Assembly: GCA_009664345.1 (NCBI GenBank)
Contig: CP043547.1
Span: 5,608,709-5,672,708 of the forward strand
Direction of reading: 5' to 3'
Source: Planctomycetales bacterium 10988
Lineage (GTDB): Bacteria; Planctomycetota; Planctomycetia; Pirellulales; Pb10988
Length of the DNA: 64,000 nucleotides
The notes beneath the pieces were generated by a model. It did no database searches. It saw only the letters and a program-made list of their open reading frames with translations, and was not told where the DNA came from. Each line of letters begins with the position of its first letter. Position 1 is the first letter of the stretch. Position numbers and translations under genes: made by a program. Below, piece after piece: positions 29,501-37,279 of this stretch.

Positions 29501-32500
29501 AACACCAATACCACTTTTTGAGTTCGACCCCTGGTCTGACCACGTTCGAAGTCACCGCTACCGACCCCAGCGGCAACACCGCCACTGCCACTACCACCCT
29601 CCGCACCCTCGACCCCAACGATACGACCGCCCCACTCATTTCGATCCTCGGGCCGCAGCCGGGTTCGGTCGTCACCTACCTGACCGAGATTACCGGCAGC
29701 GTCACCGATCCGAATCTCGAATTCTATCAACTGCAATATAACTTGCCGGGGACCTCCCAGTGGATCACCTTCGCCGAAGGGACGACCGAGGTAGTCGATG
29801 GTGTGTTGGGCACTTTCGATCCAACGGTCCTGGCCCGCGACGCGTACGACTTGCGGGTCTTCGCCCAAGACATCAGTGGCAATCAATATACCTTGGAGAT
29901 TCCCAGGATTTCGGTGGAAGGGGGCGCGGTCCTGGGAGAATTTTCTCTGGACATCACCGACCTCTCGATTCCGCTGGCGGGGATTCCGATTACCGTCTCG
30001 CGGCACTACAGCACCTACGAAACGCACCGCCCAGGGGATTTTGGGGTCGGTTGGTCGCTGGGGATGGCTGACGCCCACATCCGCGAGACCGTGCCGCAAA
30101 ATCCCTTCGAGGAACAAAACGGCCTCTTCAGTGCCTCCCCCTTCACAGCGGGAACCCGCATCTATCTCACCGGCCCCGACGGCCAGCGGGCGGGGTATAC
30201 CTTCGAACCGGAGCTGGTGGGCACCGGGCTGATCGGGCCGATCTGGCAGGCCAAGTTCACCGCCGATCCCGGTGTTTATGCGACGCTCACGGTCGACGAC
30301 ATTCCGCTGCGTCAAAACAGCGACGGCACTTTTAGTCTTTACTTTGGCGGCTTTGCCTTCAATCCGCGGGAGTACACCCTCACCACCAAAGACGGCACCG
30401 CCTATCGCTACGATCAATTCGAGGGCCTGCAAACCGTCACTGATCGCCAGGGCAATCAGCTGACCTACACCGAGTCGGGCATCTATCATTCCTCCGGCGC
30501 GAGCGTGCAGTTCGTCCGCGATGAGGCCGGTCGCATCACCCAGGTCATCGACCCCGACGGCGGGGTGATTCAATATACCTATAGTGAGCAGGGCGACCTG
30601 ATTCGGGTGGAGGACCAGGTCGGCAACATCACCAGCCTGTGGTATCACGACGATCGGCCCCACTATCTGGAAGAGATGTCGCAACCCGGTTGTGGCTGTG
30701 CCGGCACGACCTTCGTGCGGACCGAGTTCGATGAGCAAGGCCGCATCGTCGCCCAGTACGATGCCTCCGGAAATGCCGTCACCACCAGCTATGACCTTCA
30801 AGCACAGACCGAGACCGTCGCCGATTCGCTGGGGAACGTTTCGCAGATCAGCTACGATCAGCGGGGCAACATCACCGCCATCGTCGATCCGCTCGGCAAC
30901 CGCACCGAATATACCTACGACGATCAAGATAACCTCCTGACCCTGACCGATGCCCGCGGCTTTGTCACTTCGTATACGTACGATGCTCGGGGCAATGTCC
31001 TAACGATCCTCGATGCCGAAGGCGGGAGCTGGAGCTATACTTACAACGCCACCAATGATCTGACTGACGTGGTCGATGCCCTCGGCCGCTCGACGCACTT
31101 CACCATGGATGCGTATGGCAATGTGACGCAGATCGAAGACGCCGCCGGGACGTTTACGTATTTTGCCTACGACGGGTCCGGTCGGATGACGGCGATGACC
31201 GATCGCAACGGGCTGACGACCACCTTCACTTATGGCCTGTTCGCCGAGCCGACCCAGGTGACGTATGCCGACGGCAGCACGATCTCGCTGGCCTATAACT
31301 ATTTCGGCTTGCCCACGGAGATGATCGACGAGAACGGCAACCTCAATACGATGCTCTATGATGAGCAGGGCCGGCTCCTCTCGATCACCGATGCCTTGGG
31401 AGAGGTGACCTCCTTCACGTGGGATGCCCAGCTGATTTCTTCGGTGACCGATCGCCTCGGTCGCGTCACCCAGTATTTCTATGACGAACAAGATCGCCTG
31501 ATCGAGATGATCGATGCCGAAGGAGGCAGCACGACTTATCAGTATGATGCCAATAGCCGGCTGATCGAAACGATCGACCCCATCGGTCGGCGGACCACTT
31601 CCGAGTATGATGCCGCAGGGCGGTTGATCGCCTCCACGCTCTTCGCCGCCCCCGGCACCCTCGGCCCGGCCTCGGCCACGATGCAGTATGAATACGACGA
31701 AGTCGGCAACGTCCTCGCCACCATCGATGCCTTGGGCAATCGCTCGACCTTTAGCTATGACGGGCTGCAGCGGCTGTTGAGCCAGACCGATCCCCTCGGT
31801 CAAGTTGAAAGTTTTGGCTACGACGCGGTGGGCAATCTCCTCAGCATGACCGATGCCCGGGGGGCGACGTGGTCCTACAGCTACGACTTGCTGGACCGGC
31901 TGCTCGTCTCGACCGATCCGCTGAGCGGGACTACCTCGCGAACCTACGATGCGATCGGCAATCTTCTTTCGCTCACCGATCCGAATGCCAATACCACTTT
32001 TTATGAGTACGATGACCGCTACCGCCTGACGACGATCACCGATGCCCTCGGCGAATCGATCCAGTACAGTTATGACGACGCCGGGAACTTGGCCACGGTC
32101 ACCGATCGCCGGGGCTACACGACGTCGTATACCTACGATGCACTCCATCGCTTGACCGCGATGACCAATCCGCTGCTTGATTCGCAGCAGTTCGCTTACG
32201 ATGCCGAAGGGAATCTCACTCAGTGGACTGACGAGCTAGGCCGCAGTTGGACCTATACCTACGACGACCTCAATCGCCTCCTGACAACCACCGATCCGCT
32301 CAGCGGGCAAGACCAATACAGCTACAATGCGGTCGGGCAACTCTTGGCCTACACCGATGCCAACAGCCATACGACCTCCTTTGAATACAATCTCTATTCG
32401 CAAGTCGCCCGGCTGACTGATGCCCTCGGCGGTCAGGACTTCTACCAACACGACGCCGCGGGCAATGTCCTCTCGGCCACCGATGCCAATGGCCACACGA

Positions 32501-35500
32501 CCAGCTACAGTTACGATGCCCTCCATCGCTTGACCACCGTGACGGATGCCTTGGGCTATCAAACGCACTTCAGCTACGATGCCAACAGCAACCTCACCGC
32601 TTTCACCGATCAGGCCGGCTCCACGACGAACTACCAATACGACCTCTTGAACCGACTGACCTCGATCACCGATTCGCTTGGCTATCAAGATTGGTACGCC
32701 TACGATGCCGCTGGGAACCTGACCGCTTATACCGATGCCAATGGCCATGCGACGCAATATACTTACGACGCGCTCCATCGGCTGGCGAGCGTGGTCGATG
32801 CCCTGGGGCACGAGGAATTTTATCAGCACGATGCCTCAGGCAATCTCCTCAGCTTCACCGATGCCAACGGCCATGCGACTGCCTTCACGTACGACGCCTT
32901 GAGTCGGCTGACCACCATGACCGACGCCTTGGGCTATCAACGTCATTACGCCTACGATGCGACCAGCAACCTTCTTGCCTTCACCGATCAGGCCGGTTCC
33001 ACAACGAACTATCAATACGATGCCCTCGATCGCGTGACCTCGATCACCGACCCGCTCGGCTACCAGGTGAGTTACGGCTACGATGCCAACAGCAACTTGA
33101 CCTCCTTCACCGACGAAGCAGGCTATACGACGACCTTCCAGTACGACGCCCTCGATCGGCAGACCCAGACCGTCAATCCCTTGGGCGGCATCTTCGAAAC
33201 GGTCTACGATGCGGTTGGCAATGTCGTGCAAGAGATCGACGAACTCGGCCGCACGACGGGTTACGTCTACGATCCCTTGAACCGGATGATCGAGATTCAC
33301 GACCCCCGCAGCACCCTCGCAACCCCGGTCGTGACGACCCTTTCCTACGACGGCGTCGGCAACTTGTTGTCGCTCACCGATCCGCTGGGGCAGACGACCG
33401 AGTACGAATACGACTCCTTGCACCGCTTGATCCTCAGCCGCGATCCCCGGCAACAGACGACCACCTATGCCTACGACCCGGTCGGCAATCTCACCGAGAC
33501 CATCGATCGCAACGGCCGCCGCACGACCTTCAGTTACGACGATCTCGATCGCCTCCTCACCGAGAGCTGGTGGCAAGACACGACGGAGGTCAACCGCATC
33601 GACCTCAGCTACGACCCCGTCGGCAACCTCCTCTCCGCCAGCGATGCCTTCAGCCATTACACCTTTACTTATGACGACCTCGACCGCCTCACCACGACCG
33701 ACAACACCGGCACGCCCGGCCTCCCGCAAGTCGTGCTCAGCTACACCTACGATGCCGTCGGCAATACCCTGGCGGTCAACGACAACCTTGGCGTGCAGCA
33801 GTCCAGCACCTACAATCCGCGGCATGAACTCCTCCGCCGTGAGTGGTCCGGCCTGCCCGACGGTGCCGAGGCCCGCCTCGATTTCGACTACGATTCGCGG
33901 GGCCTGCTGGAATCGATCTCCCGCTTCGGCAACCTGCAGGGGCAGTCGCTGGCGGCCTTCACGCAGTTCGATCATGATGAGCTGGGCCGGCTGACCGACC
34001 TCACCCACACCGATCCGCTGGGGGCGATCCTCGCTGATTACGATTATCAGTACAACGCCGCCCACGAGCTGATTCAGGAGTCGCACCACGGCGAGACGAT
34101 CGACTACACCTACGACCCCGCCGGGCAACTCCTCTCGGCCATTTCCGATCTCGCCCTGCCGGATGAGCAGTATGCCTACGATGAAAACGGCAACCGCACC
34201 GGCGAAGATTACGACCTCGGCGAGAACAATCAGCTCGACTCCGATGGCGTTTACGACTACCAGTACGACCACGAAGGCAATCTCATTCGCCGGACCGAGA
34301 TCGCCACCGGCGAGTACACGCTTTACGCCTACGACCACCGCAATCGCCTGGTTGAAGCCGAAATCTTCTCCGCCGGGGGGATTCTGCTCAAGGAGCTTTC
34401 GTATACCTACGACCTCTTCGACCGGCTAATCGCTCGCACAGTCGATGACGATGGGGAAGGTCCGCAAGAAGCAAAAACTACTTTTACGGTTTACGATGGC
34501 CAACACGCCTGGGCGGACTTCGATGAAAACGGCGACGTCCTCGCCCGATATCTGTACGGCGACCAGATTGATGAACTCCTCGCTCGCTGGCGACCGACGG
34601 AAGGAATCGCCTTCTACCTCACCGATCACCTCGGCACCGTCCGCGACCTCGTCGATACCACCGGCGAGCTTTTGACCCACTACGACTACACCGCCTTCGG
34701 CCTCCTGACCAACATCACTAACCCCGCCTTCGCCGACCGCTTCACCTACACCGGCCGCGAGTTCGACCCTCACCTGAACCTCTATTACTACCGTGCCCGC
34801 TGGTACGACGCCGCCACCGCCCGCTTTCTCTCTCAAGACCCCCTCGCCTTCACCGCCGGCGACACCAACCTCTACCGCTACGTCGGGAATTCTCCTCTCA
34901 ACGCCACCGATCCGACCGGCAACGTGGCAATGAGCGAGTATCGCCCTCAATGGTTTGGCGGTATTTTTAGTGCGTCAAATGACGTAGATTGTGAGGAGCT
35001 GAATAATCAGCTGGAGCAGGCTGAAGAAAGGTACAAAAATGCAAATGACGAATACCGGGCTGCAAAATATTTTCTGCAACTGGCGGATTCAGACGGGCAA
35101 CGGACTTATGGCAAACCCTGGTATAGAATTCGTGGCCGAACCACCGTTGGGCGAGGTTACTTCATTAAGGAATGGGCTGAGGCACAATCAAGGTTCAATG
35201 AAGCTCAACAAGAACAGCACGAAGCTACAAATTTCTTACGAGCTCAGAAGAACGCCTACTTTCGAAATTGTAACCCAAATTATTGGGACAGACGACGAGC
35301 TTCTAGGAGTGGATTGCCTAAGGAGTATCAAGTTGATAAATCGGAGCTGACAAATTATCGCGAAGGGGTTGTTAAGGATGTCGGAACTTTCGTAATTGGT
35401 TTTATTCCTGTTGCCGGAGAAGCCGCTGATTTTGCCGTGATCATCGCTCCGGAAAGCACGCTGGCGGAACGCGGCATAGCTGCTGGTAGCTTAGGTATCA

Positions 35501-36066
35501 ATATTGTTCTGGCAGGCTTCGCTCCTAACTTTGGTGCTGCTGCCGGAAGACTCGGCAAAAAGACTCTTCTTTTCTCTGACGATCCTTTAGTTGACAGTAA
35601 CGTTTTGATCCAAGCAAGTCATGGAAATCCAAATGCAATCATTTTTCTTCAATCAAATCGCGGATTGATCAGCTTTGGTAGAGCAACTCGAAACGAATTT
35701 CTGAAAAGGGCTTCACAGGCTGATTTGAGTTCTTTAATCCGGCAGCATGATGTAATTTTTGATAACACTTTAAACTATTCAGACGTAATTTCAGATGCAA
35801 AACTTTTAAGGGAGGCATTTTTGGCTGCTGATCAAGGGTCCAATCAAGCAAGGGTTTTGCAATTGATGGATTCTCGCCAGCTGTCTGTCTCAAGATTAAG
35901 TGGTATTGATTTCGTTACTAATGATTTAAAATTATTTAAACGCGCCAAAGATCTAGGTATGAACGTTCATTTCTTAGATTTGTTTCCAGGGGCTTCGGGA
36001 CCGAGTAAGGCCGCCCGTAAAGCCGCTTCCTATATTCCTAATTCGGTTAACGTACCTTTGCCGTAA
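20578..36066 (+). CDS. Giant Rhs/YD-repeat polymorphic toxin with PIN-like RNase tip
   Basis: 5,162 residues. A basic N-terminus with LEERQMMA (37-44) resembles the planctomycete LEPR-XLL motif of very large secreted proteins. Approximate modules: FG-GAP/VCBS-like repeats (60-540); Big-like domain (560-690); choice-of-anchor-A-like domain (795-1035); NHL-like beta-propeller (1058-1281); about seven pre-peptidase C-terminal repeats (1285-1905); CARDB-like (1911-2035); VWA with a DFSSS metal site (2071-2288); He_PIG/cadherin-like repeats (2470-2928); Rhs shell with dozens of YD repeats (3117-4781) ending in the conserved FTYTGREFDPHLNLYYYRAR core and NATDPTG. The remaining 381 residues are the variable tip: a pre-toxin (GFIPVAGEAADF, 4922-4994) and a PIN-like nuclease with acidic residues in DSNVLI, RNEF and TNDLKLF (5002-5142). 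The tip is AT-rich compared with the GC-rich shell, as expected for exchanged toxin modules. Likely role: contact-dependent delivery of an RNase. The next gene is its probable immunity. Confidence 0.93.
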   Translation: MAKGFSGGLWSGWLQRVREARRNRQRREAERLAMEKLEERQMMAVTSLPQEFWASEATPLAVASGGVNGDAWADLVVLNEDGSLQVALNEAGTGWQVLAAQDLGISDPQGLSLGEFNQDGLADVVVQTADGLVIGLGQGDGSFALSQSLDFGTPGALASSDEAPLSPAIGYLDSDYRPDIAVVVPGSDAVWWLSGEGDGTFTPREVLPSGGTTPQAIAIGNVIGDPHQDLIVGHGGGTLTFFEGNAGGAYAFRSDLTISGQGEVTAVAVADLDGDGDQDLLVSGTDRVTALLNADDPAPETLLLNGDFSAGLTGWTASEDSVQVVGEVANLYESSTSLLSTLEQSFVVPEGATSISFDLVALGLESSTAIPDAFEVSLLNAAHQSLVPTFHPEATSFFNVGPDGLPRVAAGVTIDGTRVTLDLSSLTPGTEARLVFDLVGNPPGLTSLVRIDSVELLPDTRYAESFTAISLPGPWTGATNAILGEVDGDGVTEIVVADLQTLRVFEWNGSDGFLADSYDFSEYGAGATSLTVGPFTDDGIDDVAVSLQIPGGVLSPLPLLNDVAPTVSLVEPSSSPHVGTLAEVVLAFSEPVRNTGASDLFSVEHPEAYRLIEAGANGTFGDSDDVTIDISTFIYSVSTDEITLSFLDTLEPGSYRLEVATPELSGTILDLAGQRLEDGLGAVFFFEVLPIEIEPEPETGIGCGPMIPPEITGILRDDGGDPSDGLTSDRTLVIVGTAAPQSVVYVGRDDIGTLGWTVADLDGHWSFDYTQTSLVDGNYTFTAMADSTGPLGIAGDFDLFVLEDLDANGTDVGGRVAVGGNAILTGYGVASAIGSLGERDGLIVEGDLTFNSGQVYQGNVAVGGTPNVAGAGHIYTGALRQESRIDFDEAATYLEGKSLQLAGLTANGTTTYQWGGVYLDGSDATLNIFEVSAAQLASSWGVQLSVPSGSTVLINVTGTTASLQNMGISLGGLNPKNVLWNFSEATTLTLQGIQVPGSLLAPFAALNFQNGHIDGQLIVRSFTGNGEVHHVPFEHDCPPLPIDTFAVEVEGPAVTIIPRYFVVDAAAEAIFYYDPTGATLGQSDLAEVPGTIVGVATDATGERVWVLDSLGMITQYDADGSYRGQWQAVGLNDPTDVAVLGSDLWIVDAGSDQLLQFTDGTDLRSGGWEANTTFSLDASNLNATGLAARDGLLWVTDDGATTDHVFVYEAASGWLMGSWTLAAANADPTGITLDPAGGENLWVVDAVDGLVYRYDPGSSLRSGTGVIAGSWSLAAGNLQPAGIADPPGEIQLDQVVNGQIDLPLEEDEYTFTLTETQKVFFDVLQGNVSQMRWTLAGPDGQPLAEFTHEFFRDQEWLELAAGTYTLTVQGVGSSYTGAYSFQLVDVPATTITPIVAEAIVSGSLDLPGEEDAFTFTATAGNQLFLDRLSGNTFFIDWILTDPTGQELYQGNSGDLGPLLLTTTGTYTLTLDGEGDTLGAYSFRFFEFPDPTPTPIALDQEVVGEFTMPGEFEIYSFDLVAGDRIFVDHVSGNELNVDWWLTDPTGQELYRGYSFDIGPFDITTAGTYTLTIDGRGDFTGPYVLEVATLPENPPVTIGVGQTIEASIGRPGEEDMYLFTVEAGKVLYFDAQQGNGINLQWSLQLPNGTSLFAGNFHDHGPLTFSAEGIYRLTVDGNGGWQEDYRFRLHDVPQNQLLPLTFGETYAGWISVPGESQTYTFSANAGDLILPEVVAGHYIRMNWYLTAPSGTQLFGGNINAGDRILLDESGEYQLRLDADFDATEFYSFRIHAVPPTVPQPLVVDAPTTAALDQPGEILAYTFTATAGDPFFLDILHNQTYGGNATNPLAFSLVAPSGTVLAQNIRTSTALPTLSETGEYTLLVDQTTAYPHRPIATGLATFRLTPGTVATPWQDPFQLEITDFTTPHQVVGDPASIDLSWTVTNSGPGTIDGGWVDRVYLSSDEFFQPEADQLLGSFAQPSDLLAGESYTGNLTVTLPAGLEGEVFLFVEVDGEHFLFKTPNPNLLISSSVAVYRELPEAGSRPQFALDQADGSSFPAEEPLLLSGQASSFPGVVNAIFIVDFSSSTTFVTGLDANFDGVVDAADDINGDNRIGDILDVELGATLKVAQELNGQVGALNLAFIGFASTAEPFDLTSAPYWQTFIDLQQDSNRDGISDFEEVIREGNHRSTYLGTGTNFAGAMESLKSLLQRQPTADRTQVFMLTDGQAAEPGATLLQEIASFGIEFHGFQITGEAVSNELKFIVDQIDAHPGSRGTGQIVSDPEDLQEALLANLRIAAVTVNGVPVDSLDAAGRFFLPVELAPGENSFEIVVYDENGGRREQTLTLYGLDDGNPDDIYSQLEALPGSTTIGFSGTFFNRETGVLHVDSQLHHDGTTSLDAPVWTSFTSISPLAVTLASAEGLDERLNPFILFDQEIPGGELLTGQSSEAISLAFANPSTNRFSVDVALRGLPNTPPRFTSPPATQAQPDAPYIYSVTVADTESSELVLEIVSAPGGMTLDPNTGELSWTPTAGDVGNHEITLLVTDKKGATAQQTFTLSVAAPVPNRPPRFVTPPPTSGMVNQAVFYQAEVFEPEGEAVTFTLVDGPAGATFGESSGYLSFTPTAAGSYAFTLEVSDPHGATAQQTFVLTVEGAPTATTPVFQSSPPTVASVGQPYLYLAFAQGEDGFQYELLQGPAGMEVDPDTGQLTWTPTAGEVGTHSVLLAAVASPDVRATQFFQIEVAAAPINQPPVITSHPLTQASIDRAYLYQPTAVDPEGSSLTWDLLTGPAGLSVNADSGQLIWQPGSMTLGSHRIELIVSDHDGGTAQQAFWLEVLPPNNAPTIDSGTVEVTAGNELVYDLQASDPDGDLLRFGLLNPLKQIRVSPDKGQLFWLTNNGDIGVYEAIVQAIDSRGDSDQATITINVVADADPPEVGITLNNYVAQPGEVITVFVSAQDNVGIESLQLTADGQVVPLDPQHQYHFLSSTPGLTTFEVTATDPSGNTATATTTLRTLDPNDTTAPLISILGPQPGSVVTYLTEITGSVTDPNLEFYQLQYNLPGTSQWITFAEGTTEVVDGVLGTFDPTVLARDAYDLRVFAQDISGNQYTLEIPRISVEGGAVLGEFSLDITDLSIPLAGIPITVSRHYSTYETHRPGDFGVGWSLGMADAHIRETVPQNPFEEQNGLFSASPFTAGTRIYLTGPDGQRAGYTFEPELVGTGLIGPIWQAKFTADPGVYATLTVDDIPLRQNSDGTFSLYFGGFAFNPREYTLTTKDGTAYRYDQFEGLQTVTDRQGNQLTYTESGIYHSSGASVQFVRDEAGRITQVIDPDGGVIQYTYSEQGDLIRVEDQVGNITSLWYHDDRPHYLEEMSQPGCGCAGTTFVRTEFDEQGRIVAQYDASGNAVTTSYDLQAQTETVADSLGNVSQISYDQRGNITAIVDPLGNRTEYTYDDQDNLLTLTDARGFVTSYTYDARGNVLTILDAEGGSWSYTYNATNDLTDVVDALGRSTHFTMDAYGNVTQIEDAAGTFTYFAYDGSGRMTAMTDRNGLTTTFTYGLFAEPTQVTYADGSTISLAYNYFGLPTEMIDENGNLNTMLYDEQGRLLSITDALGEVTSFTWDAQLISSVTDRLGRVTQYFYDEQDRLIEMIDAEGGSTTYQYDANSRLIETIDPIGRRTTSEYDAAGRLIASTLFAAPGTLGPASATMQYEYDEVGNVLATIDALGNRSTFSYDGLQRLLSQTDPLGQVESFGYDAVGNLLSMTDARGATWSYSYDLLDRLLVSTDPLSGTTSRTYDAIGNLLSLTDPNANTTFYEYDDRYRLTTITDALGESIQYSYDDAGNLATVTDRRGYTTSYTYDALHRLTAMTNPLLDSQQFAYDAEGNLTQWTDELGRSWTYTYDDLNRLLTTTDPLSGQDQYSYNAVGQLLAYTDANSHTTSFEYNLYSQVARLTDALGGQDFYQHDAAGNVLSATDANGHTTSYSYDALHRLTTVTDALGYQTHFSYDANSNLTAFTDQAGSTTNYQYDLLNRLTSITDSLGYQDWYAYDAAGNLTAYTDANGHATQYTYDALHRLASVVDALGHEEFYQHDASGNLLSFTDANGHATAFTYDALSRLTTMTDALGYQRHYAYDATSNLLAFTDQAGSTTNYQYDALDRVTSITDPLGYQVSYGYDANSNLTSFTDEAGYTTTFQYDALDRQTQTVNPLGGIFETVYDAVGNVVQEIDELGRTTGYVYDPLNRMIEIHDPRSTLATPVVTTLSYDGVGNLLSLTDPLGQTTEYEYDSLHRLILSRDPRQQTTTYAYDPVGNLTETIDRNGRRTTFSYDDLDRLLTESWWQDTTEVNRIDLSYDPVGNLLSASDAFSHYTFTYDDLDRLTTTDNTGTPGLPQVVLSYTYDAVGNTLAVNDNLGVQQSSTYNPRHELLRREWSGLPDGAEARLDFDYDSRGLLESISRFGNLQGQSLAAFTQFDHDELGRLTDLTHTDPLGAILADYDYQYNAAHELIQESHHGETIDYTYDPAGQLLSAISDLALPDEQYAYDENGNRTGEDYDLGENNQLDSDGVYDYQYDHEGNLIRRTEIATGEYTLYAYDHRNRLVEAEIFSAGGILLKELSYTYDLFDRLIARTVDDDGEGPQEAKTTFTVYDGQHAWADFDENGDVLARYLYGDQIDELLARWRPTEGIAFYLTDHLGTVRDLVDTTGELLTHYDYTAFGLLTNITNPAFADRFTYTGREFDPHLNLYYYRARWYDAATARFLSQDPLAFTAGDTNLYRYVGNSPLNATDPTGNVAMSEYRPQWFGGIFSASNDVDCEELNNQLEQAEERYKNANDEYRAAKYFLQLADSDGQRTYGKPWYRIRGRTTVGRGYFIKEWAEAQSRFNEAQQEQHEATNFLRAQKNAYFRNCNPNYWDRRRASRSGLPKEYQVDKSELTNYREGVVKDVGTFVIGFIPVAGEAADFAVIIAPESTLAERGIAAGSLGINIVLAGFAPNFGAAAGRLGKKTLLFSDDPLVDSNVLIQASHGNPNAIIFLQSNRGLISFGRATRNEFLKRASQADLSSLIRQHDVIFDNTLNYSDVISDAKLLREAFLAADQGSNQARVLQLMDSRQLSVSRLSGIDFVTNDLKLFKRAKDLGMNVHFLDLFPGASGPSKAARKAASYIPNSVNVPLP

Positions 36067-36076
36067 ATGAAAGAAG

Positions 36077-36484
36077 ATGAGAGATAATATTCCGGTAGCT
36101 ATGTTCCATTCGGCAATGGTAAGAGATCTCTTTACAGAGCCTCTTGTTTCGAAGGATGCACTCTGTTTGATGCTACTTTTACATGCTTGCAAGATACAGC
36201 TTTCTGATCAGGCAAAAGTTGCTGGTGGAACGAAAGGTTTCGAAGCAATTACTACCAGACATGCTTCGAAATTGGTTGCTTCTCTTTTTTCTACAGGCGA
36301 AAAATCTTGTGCGAGCTATTGGTACAATTTGTGGAATGGTCAATGGAGAGGTTACGCACTACTTGAAGAATTTCCTTCAAACCTCAGGACGAACCTACGC
36401 AAGATCAAAACAATAATTGAATCTCATCCATGGATTCGTAAACTTGAGGATGAGGATTGGGATCTTCTAAGTAACTTAGATTAG
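36077..36484 (+). CDS. Putative immunity protein for the Rhs PIN tip
   Basis: 135 residues starting 10 bases after the Rhs stop. It is AT-rich like the toxin tip and unlike the Rhs shell, so tip and gene probably moved together. The protein is helical and soluble (SKDALCLMLLLHACKIQLSD, then FPSNLRTNLRKIKTIIESHP) with no signal peptide. Position, size and base composition are those of Rhs/CDI immunity genes; no family is recognised. The ribosome site is poor, so another start (for example the ATG near 36101) is possible. Confidence 0.6.
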   Translation: MRDNIPVAMFHSAMVRDLFTEPLVSKDALCLMLLLHACKIQLSDQAKVAGGTKGFEAITTRHASKLVASLFSTGEKSCASYWYNLWNGQWRGYALLEEFPSNLRTNLRKIKTIIESHPWIRKLEDEDWDLLSNLD

Positions 36485-36498
36485 CTCTAAATCACTAA

Positions 36499-37200
36499 TT
36501 CTGTTCTAGGAAAACTACTTTTACAGTTTACGAGGGCCAGCACGCCTGGGCGGACTTCGATGAAAACGGCGACGTCCTCGCTCGGTATCTGTACGGCGAC
36601 CAGATCGATGAACTTCTCGCCCGCTGGCGACCGACCGAGGGCATCGCCTTCTATCTCACCGATCACCTCGGCACCGTCCGCGACCTCGTCGATACCACCG
36701 GCGGCATCCTGACTAACCTCACCAACCCCACCTTCGCCGACCGCTTCACCTACACTGGTCGGGAGTTCGATCCGCACCTGAACCTTTATTACTACCGTGC
36801 CCGTTGGTACGACGCCGCCACCGCCCGCTTCCTCTCCCAAGACCCCCTCGCCTTCTCCGCCGGCGATACCAACCTCTACCGCTACGTGGGGAATTCTCCC
36901 CTCAACGCCACCGACCCCACCGGCATGACAACGACGGCTGAATATGAGAGGCAAATTCGCGAAGACCTTAAGGTAGCTGCAGCGGCTGCTCAAAAGGCAA
37001 TAAACCAACGCTTATTACTGGCATTGATACAAGGAGTTCCCTTTCAAGCGGCTGGTCTAATGTGTGTTCATAACGGGATAATCATTTTTTCCAAAACTTA
37101 TTATTTGCCGGTGGTGGACGTTACTAAACTCAATCCGTCTTGTCGAATCCAGAGAAGAAGCAAAGGATCGTTTAACATTTTAGTCCAAATGAACCTTTAG
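36499..37200 (+). pseudogene. Orphan Rhs C-terminal cassette with alternative tip
   Basis: From 36511 the frame repeats the end of the Rhs shell (KTTFTVYEGQHAWADFDENG, then TDHLGTVRDLVDTTGGILTN, FTYTGREFDPHLNLYYYRAR and NATDPTG) nearly identically in DNA to about 34,470-34,920, but with about 11 codons missing after DTTG (LLTHYDYTAFG absent). After NATDPTG a different, shorter tail of about 91 residues follows (EYERQIREDLKVAAAAAQKA, later HNGIIIFSKTYYLPVV). There is no start codon or ribosome site of its own; the frame opens just after a stop at 36498. This is the classic layout of a displaced Rhs tip that can be swapped onto the main gene by recombination in the shared shell. The tail toxin is not recognised and may be truncated. 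Confidence 0.82.
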
Positions 37201-37279
37201 TAGATTGACTTTGTCAAATAGCTAGTCGTAAAATGGAAGAGTCAAGATCGACACCCAATTAGGTATGGAAGACTAGCAC

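Noticed and set aside
22720-34950. Long minus-strand frames (up to 820 codons) opposite the giant Rhs gene
   Set aside because: They arise from the GC-rich, repetitive codon pattern of the Rhs gene; the plus strand carries clear domains throughout.
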